A stretch of DNA of 64,000 bases from Kribbella rubisoli (GTDB lineage Bacteria > Actinomycetota > Actinomycetes > Propionibacteriales > Kribbellaceae), in contig NZ_SHKR01000014.1 in assembly GCF_004217145.1 (NCBI RefSeq), forward strand, positions 682,001-746,000, written 5' to 3'. The position numbers and the translations under genes are program-made. Every line of letters begins with the position of its first letter. The stretch's first letter is position 1. The notes below the pieces were generated by a model. The model had not been told where the DNA came from. It saw only the letters and a list, made by a program, of their open reading frames with translations, and ran no database searches. Below are positions 63,880 through 64,000 of the stretch, one piece after another.

Positions 63880-64000
63880 ATGCTGAGTGACGGAGTGCGG
63901 ACAATCGCCGCAGGTGGGGTCGATCACTGGGTCCGGATCGCGGGCGCCGACAACGACGGAGTACCGCTGGTGCTCGTGCACGGCGGGCCGGGCGAGAGCT
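63880..64000 (+). CDS. alpha/beta hydrolase (partial, C-terminus outside window)
   Basis: The first 40 residues are present. After an ATG (63880-63882) it reads MLSDGVRTIAAGGVDHW, then LVLVHGGPGES, the oxyanion HGGPG motif of proline iminopeptidase-like alpha/beta hydrolases. The gene continues beyond the right edge. Starts 16 bases after the response regulator stop. Confidence 0.75.
   Translation, partial: MLSDGVRTIAAGGVDHWVRIAGADNDGVPLVLVHGGPGES

Overview
This is a 64 kb window of high-GC actinobacterial chromosome. GC-rich third codon positions, many GTG starts, twin-arginine and lipobox signals, a CIRCE-controlled hrcA-dnaJ-rsmE cluster, a phoH-ybeY-corC-era cluster, a DUF3097 gene, an Rv1155-type F420 enzyme and a long-form leuA all fit an actinomycete. 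The rich stock of ABC transporters, LacI/ROK regulators and two-component systems suggests a soil organism such as Kribbella or another Propionibacteriales member; the genus is inference. No rRNA, tRNA, CRISPR array, transposase or prophage gene was seen.

Layout. 1-4779 (minus): a complete dipeptide/oligopeptide ABC operon (two permeases, two ATPases, a 69-aa two-helix membrane protein, then a Tat-exported binding protein cut by the window edge). 5027-6918 (minus): leuA preceded by a leucine-rich leader peptide and attenuator hairpin. 7032-8998 (plus): OmpR-type response regulator and histidine kinase, ending inside a 38-bp inverted repeat. 9113-11653 (minus): DUF1800-DUF1501 pair. 11779-16688: EamA transporter, alpha/beta hydrolase, F420 enzyme, AraC regulator divergent from an SDR dehydrogenase, and a double-GNAT protein. 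16744-17697 (minus): secreted repeat protein. 17814-23716 (minus): housekeeping operon phospholipase-like / phoH / ybeY / corC / cytidine-deaminase-like / era / GNAT / small gene remnant. 23787-25468 (plus): SigE-family sigma factor with a GerMN-Gmad2 membrane protein. 25461-28220 (minus): two secreted small proteins with a response regulator and kinase. 28327-29207: ArsR regulator divergent from a SnoaL-like protein. 29363-32324 (minus): hrcA-dnaJ-rsmE with CIRCE. 32375-34144 (minus): Gfo/Idh oxidoreductase and ThuA pair. 34198-37899 (plus): EF-Tu domain-2 protein, MBL hydrolase, NCS1 permease, DUF3097. 37874-40450 (minus): patatin-like protein. 40569-41972 (plus): lipoprotein and membrane protein. 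42123-42797 (minus): pseudo-receiver protein. 42908-47802: sugar-type orphan binding protein between a LacI repressor and a LacI-like protein without a DNA-binding domain, divergent from a ROK regulator. 47995-53320 (plus): a second complete peptide-type ABC operon, probably under ROK control. 53360-55708 (minus): PL8 polysaccharide lyase with a LacI-type operator. 55802-57013 (minus): hemW. 57035-57195: foldback MITE-like element. 57262-61423 (plus): MFS exporter fused to a winged-helix-like domain, Crp/Fnr regulator, lactonase-like MBL, SRPBCC. 61450-61863 (minus): META-domain protein. 61997-64000 (plus): NarL-type two-component pair and the start of an alpha/beta hydrolase.

Most striking non-coding features are three kinds of inverted-repeat element: the 38-bp repeat overlapping a kinase stop codon, a two-copy element of about 100 bp in convergent intergenic gaps (29.2 and 42.0 kb), and a 161-bp foldback element at 57.0 kb. 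The leuA attenuator is the clearest cis-regulatory RNA. The only gene-free stretch over 300 bases is 45347-45662.
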